A DNA stretch of 64,000 nucleotides from Glebionis coronaria (lineage: Eukaryota; Streptophyta; Magnoliopsida; Asterales; Asteraceae): contig CM046875.1 of the NCBI GenBank assembly GCA_025667525.1, positions 287,636,140 to 287,700,139 on the forward strand. Reading direction: 5' to 3'. Of the stretch, positions 60,650 to 64,000 are shown piece after piece. The notes under the pieces were generated by a model. That model searched no databases. It saw nothing but the letters and a program-made list of their open reading frames with translations, and was not told the DNA's origin. The position numbers were made by a program, and so were the translations under genes. Positions within the stretch are counted from its first letter, which is position 1; each line of letters opens with the position of its first letter.

Positions 60650-60689
60650 AATCCCCTACACTTGACCATTGCAATATCCTCATGCAATG
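60650..60689 (-). other. PPT and adjoining hairpin, element K
   Basis: aatcccctacacttg (60650-60664), then CATTGCA/TGCAATG stem (60667-60689). Confidence 0.75.
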
Positions 60690-62294
60690 CACTAATTTCA
60701 AAGCACGGTTTACATTTTTCATCATAGATAATCCACCTTGGCCTTTATTAAATACTAAACACTAAAAGAACAAAATAAGTAAGAAATCAAAGACTTACAT
60801 TGGGGTTTTAGGTTGTCATGAATGTTCATCATTCTCAAGTTTCACGTTCCCCATACCAAGCTTAAAAACGAGATCATTGTTATTATAAGTTAGCGAACTA
60901 ACACAAACTCATGTGGCCCAATTATTCACTTAGACTCCCTTATTCCTAGGTGTATCTCTTATATTTTAATAATGTCTAAAATGATCACGAGGATGCATTG
61001 TTTGACTTATTTTGATAGTTATTTAGGCTGAAAATAAAGTGGGACGATTTAATCAATAGTTAACTAAAGGACAAACTCTTTTAAAACTGCTTCTCGGGAC
61101 CTTTCAAAGTTCATATCTTGGCATAACTCGCTTCACGATTTGAGACCTTTCTCGGACCAATATTTGGCAGCGACTTCATACTTCAAATCTTTGAGAGACG
61201 TTCTTGAAATTATGGTCTTCTCTTCATAATAGGAATTTCTTCACTTGAAGTTTTTGAGAGATTCTTCATATTTGGACCACGACTTCTTCATTTTTCTCCA
61301 ATCTTTATTTTGGACTATGATATACAACGATCCGCCTCCTTTTAGGACTTGGATCTATATATCCTCATACCTTGCTAGGGTCTTTTCGGATAGACTTCTC
61401 CATGATCTTTTGGGGAGTACTTGCTTTTCGTCGTGTGTCTCGATCCTTCATATTGATTTTCGATAAATGATTCTTCACATCACTTTTGGATCTTTAGCAA
61501 CAAAATGTAGCCCTCATGCCTTGTTAGGGCCTTTTCGGACTCGTAATCTTCGCATCCCGCTTCAATAAGTTATGCCTTGGCTATGAACTCTAATTAAAAT
61601 CGAGCAACTTTTAAACGATCTTGTGTTAGAAGCTAAGTAACTTTTCAAATCGTACAACCTTATTTATTGCAGATAAATTTATTAGCAAGCGATGGGAGAA
61701 TAGGCTTATAATCAACTCACACAAATTCACGAAAGAATACCAAACTTATAATTGACTCTGTCATCTCTCGTCCTCCACAGTTTAAAATCTCAAGGAATGA
61801 GACTCGTGGATGCTTAGCCAATTAAATCAAAGTTTTGGGTTTTCGAGTCATTTATAGGATCTTGCAAATTCTTATACTTTTTCAAGTTTAGAAATTGCAT
61901 TTTAAAGTTCCCTTGATAAACGACTCTCTAGGATCAATTATAGGAACTTGCGAAAAGTTCTAGTTCTTAACCCGTGAGAGTTAAGACTTTTGCGTTCTAA
62001 AGCTCCCTATATAAAAGCCTAGCAAAACTTGACTTAAACACGTTAAGGATACTAGCTAGAGTAAACTTACATAAGTAAACTCGGGTTGAGTCAAAATATT
62101 CACGACTTTGAAAATTTTTAAAACCACTTTATTGAAAATATATTCTAGCAAGGAAAAGAAATAATCATAACAAAGGAAAATACAACTATACGACTAGGCC
62201 AAAATAAATTAAAAATTTTGAAAAAAGTCGAAAATCAAATTTTCCAGTTAAAATGAGGACAAACTCATGGAAAAGACCACTTACTTCGATAGAA
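60690..62294 (-). other. Conserved 3' non-coding region, element K
   Basis: Alignable with H and TRI over its length. The cttattcctaggtgtatctc block is at about 60939. No ORF is supported. Confidence 0.65.
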
Positions 62295-62365
62295 GTCCCC
62301 CCTACACTTGATATTAACATTGTCCTCAATGTTTAAGCATGTTGGAAAAGTTTCTCCTACACTTA
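62295..62365 (-). other. Internal PPT copies M2 and M3 with hairpin, element K
   Basis: gtcccccctacacttg (62295-62310), AACATTG-TCCT-CAATGTT (62316-62333), ttctcctacactta (62352-62365, one base short). Confidence 0.7.
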
Positions 62366-62584
62366 TGACATTGTGCACTTTGTTGAAATCTTGCTAAGGA
62401 AAAGAAAACTATGGTGATTTCAATGTGAACATATAAGATATGAAATATTGAATCACGACAGTTTAGTATAGAACCGGGAAGATGGGAACACGGGATCACG
62501 ATTCGTTAAAAGTCATCGAAAATGGATCTTTGAAGCTTTAATCCCTGCACAGAAGAAGAAACAAGACAACAAACATATACGGGG

Positions 62585-62686
62585 CTCCCCCTACACTTAT
62601 TATGAAAACGGTAAAGGATAGATCAACGGGTTCCCTCCCGAGAAGCGCTTGTTTTTGTTCACTGAGTCACGAGCCTGACTCGACCT
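62585..62686 (-). other. Internal PPT copy M4 and end-of-coding block, element K
   Basis: M4 ctccccctacactta (62585-62599). GGTTCCCTCCCGAG/AAGCGCTT from about 62628. GAGTC-8 nt-GACTC hairpin at 62663-62682, 9 bases past the integrase stop. Confidence 0.72.
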
Positions 62687-62690
62687 AAAA

Positions 62691-64000
62691 CTAGTTCATG
62701 GGAAACGTAGTGAGGGATGGAATCATCTCATGAGAGATGTACTCACCAAAGTACAACTTCACGCGCTGACCATTCACCTTAAAATTGGGCCCATTTGGCT
62801 GAGAAAGCTCAATGGTGCCATAGGGAAAGACTTTGGCGATGGTGAATGGACCTGACCAGCGGCTCTTCAACTTGCCCGAGAAGATCTTTAACCGAGAGTT
62901 AAAAAGTAAGACTTGATCACCAACGTGGAACTCTTGGTTCTTAATTATAGCATCGTGGATGATCTTGGTCTTCTCTTTGTAGATCAATGAGTTCTCGTAA
63001 GCTTCATTCCTCAGTTCATTTAGCTCGTTGAGTTGAATCTTCCGAAGATCACCGGCTTTGTTGATGTCGAAGTTAGCCCACTTCAAGGCCCAGTATGAAT
63101 TATGTTCTAGCTCTATAGGGAGGTGGCATGCTTTCCCGTTCACAAGACGATAAGGTGTACAACCAATCGGGGTCTTATAAGCAGTACGGAAAGCCCACAA
63201 AGCATCATCTAACTTATCGGCCCACGAGGCACGATGCTCTCCCACAGTCCGTTCCAGAATTCGCTTCAATCCGCGGTTAGATATCTCGGCTTGTCCATTG
63301 GTTTGGGGATGATAAGCGGTGGAAAGACGGTGATTGACACCGTACTTAGCCATGACTCTTGCGAATTGATCATTGCAAAAATGAGTCCCGCGGTCACTGA
63401 TTATAGCACGAGGAACGCCGAATCGAGCAAAGAGCTGCTTCAAAAAGTTCACAACCACCCTCGCATCGTTCGTAGGGAGAGCCTTAGCTTCAACCCATTT
63501 AGAAACGTAGTCAGCGGCTACGAGGATGTACTTGTTCCCTTTAGATGATGGAAATGGCCCCATAAAGTCGATGCCCCATACATCAAAGATTTCACATTCT
63601 TGTATGAAATTTTAAGGCATCTCATCTTTATGTGTGATCTTGCCTTGTATTTGGCAAGCATCACAATGTTTAACCATGTCGTGAGCGTCACGATAAATGG
63701 TGGGCCAATAAAATCCAGAGTCGAATACTTTCTTCGCGGTGTAATTGGGACCAAAGTGACCACCGGTGGGTCCTTTGTGGCAAGCATCAAGGATTTGTAC
63801 CGCTGCCGGCCCATCAACACATCGACGAATGACAATATCCACACATTGTTTGAAGAGATAAGGTTCGTCCCAGAAATAGTGTTCAATGTCTTTAAAGAAC
63901 TTTTTCTTTTGTTGGGACGTTAACCTTCCTTGAGAATTCCACCCGCTAAGTAGTTTGCAATGTCCGCAAACCACGGGGTGTCATCAAGATTGGAGTTGAT
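62691..64000 (-). pseudogene. pol: Integrase (3' pol) of element K, one nonsense codon and a frameshift
   Basis: Zinc-binding region at 63760-63640 ([10 protein letters not shown] and HCDACQIQG). Catalytic core with [12 protein letters not shown] (Asp 1), ISDRGTHF (Asp 2) and [14 protein letters not shown] (Glu). C-terminal GPF module ([18 protein letters not shown]), no chromodomain. The frame is continuous from 63920 to the stop at 62691 except for one TAA at 63612-63614 just before the core, at a position that is normally Gln. Near 63925 a frameshift separates it from the RNase H-integrase linker ([16 protein letters not shown]), which reaches the window edge. The triad is intact, so decay is recent. 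RT is outside the window. Confidence 0.87.

Larger units (their letters stand above)
58876..64000 (-). mobile_element. Element K: family-2 retrotransposon with integrase, 3' part
   Basis: 3' LTR (58876-60649), PPT (60650), conserved 3' region, end-of-coding block and integrase. It continues off the right edge. LTR termini, PPT, hairpins and 3' region match TRI and H, but unlike them it encodes integrase. Left flank GCGGG (58871-58875) is the presumed target site. Confidence 0.85.

Overview
The window is plant nuclear DNA made almost entirely of nested LTR retrotransposons, the kind of sequence expected in pericentromeric heterochromatin. I see no host gene, tRNA or rRNA gene. It is AT-rich, tRNA-Asp and initiator-tRNA-Met primer sites are present, and the proteins are Athila/Tat-type Ty3-gypsy and Ty1-copia proteins. 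The copia gag and the short zinc-knuckle/acidic proteins resemble those I know from Asteraceae genomes. That is a family-level impression, not a species call.

Layout, left to right. (1) Element I (1..5697, minus strand): an Athila-type gag broken by one stop codon, a tRNA-Asp primer site and a 4.2 kb 5' LTR. The element continues off the left edge. (2) 5698..7574: unassigned sequence with a short tandem duplication and an inverted repeat. (3) A copia element (7575.., plus strand): LTR, primer site and decayed gag. Its leader holds a 3.4 kb solo LTR of chromovirus (Del/Tekay) type with a perfect 5-bp target duplication (8368..11774). Its gag is cut at 13358 by element II. (4) Element II (minus, family 1, related to element I): its 3' LTR is split at 14764/37824 by a three-LTR composite called TRI. 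Its 3' non-coding region is split by element H. Its pol (51352..54754) is cut by element III. (5) TRI (14765..37823): LTR A, internal 1, LTR B, internal 2, LTR C. It is non-autonomous and encodes a zinc-knuckle protein and an acidic protein. (6) Element G (22194..32312), inserted in TRI internal 2: the most complete and youngest element, with gag, protease, RT-RNase H-integrase, near-identical LTRs and a TACTA target duplication. (7) Element H (40580..49779): gag and protease only, no RT or integrase, target duplication CAAGC. (8) Element III (54755..58875, plus strand): a 5' LTR fused by a large deletion to an RNase H fragment. (9) Element K (58876..64000, minus): LTR and integrase of the same LTR family as TRI and H, and therefore their likely autonomous partner.

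The most interesting signal is outside the genes. Each family has its own polypurine tract (PPT) next to the 3' LTR, and each carries one to three extra copies of that same family-specific tract inside the non-coding region between the last ORF and the 3' LTR. Two hairpin types built on CATTG/CAATG accompany them. A third conserved hairpin (CGAGTC, 8-nt loop, GACTCG) and an AAGCGCTT/GGGAGG block sit at the end of the coding part in elements with and without pol. The family-2 LTRs also carry an array of about twenty CGGAA-core motifs downstream of the TATA box, with a different flanking consensus in each sub-lineage. Families 2 and G have LTR ends that are not TG...CA, supported by target duplications and, for G, by an empty site in the sister copy.
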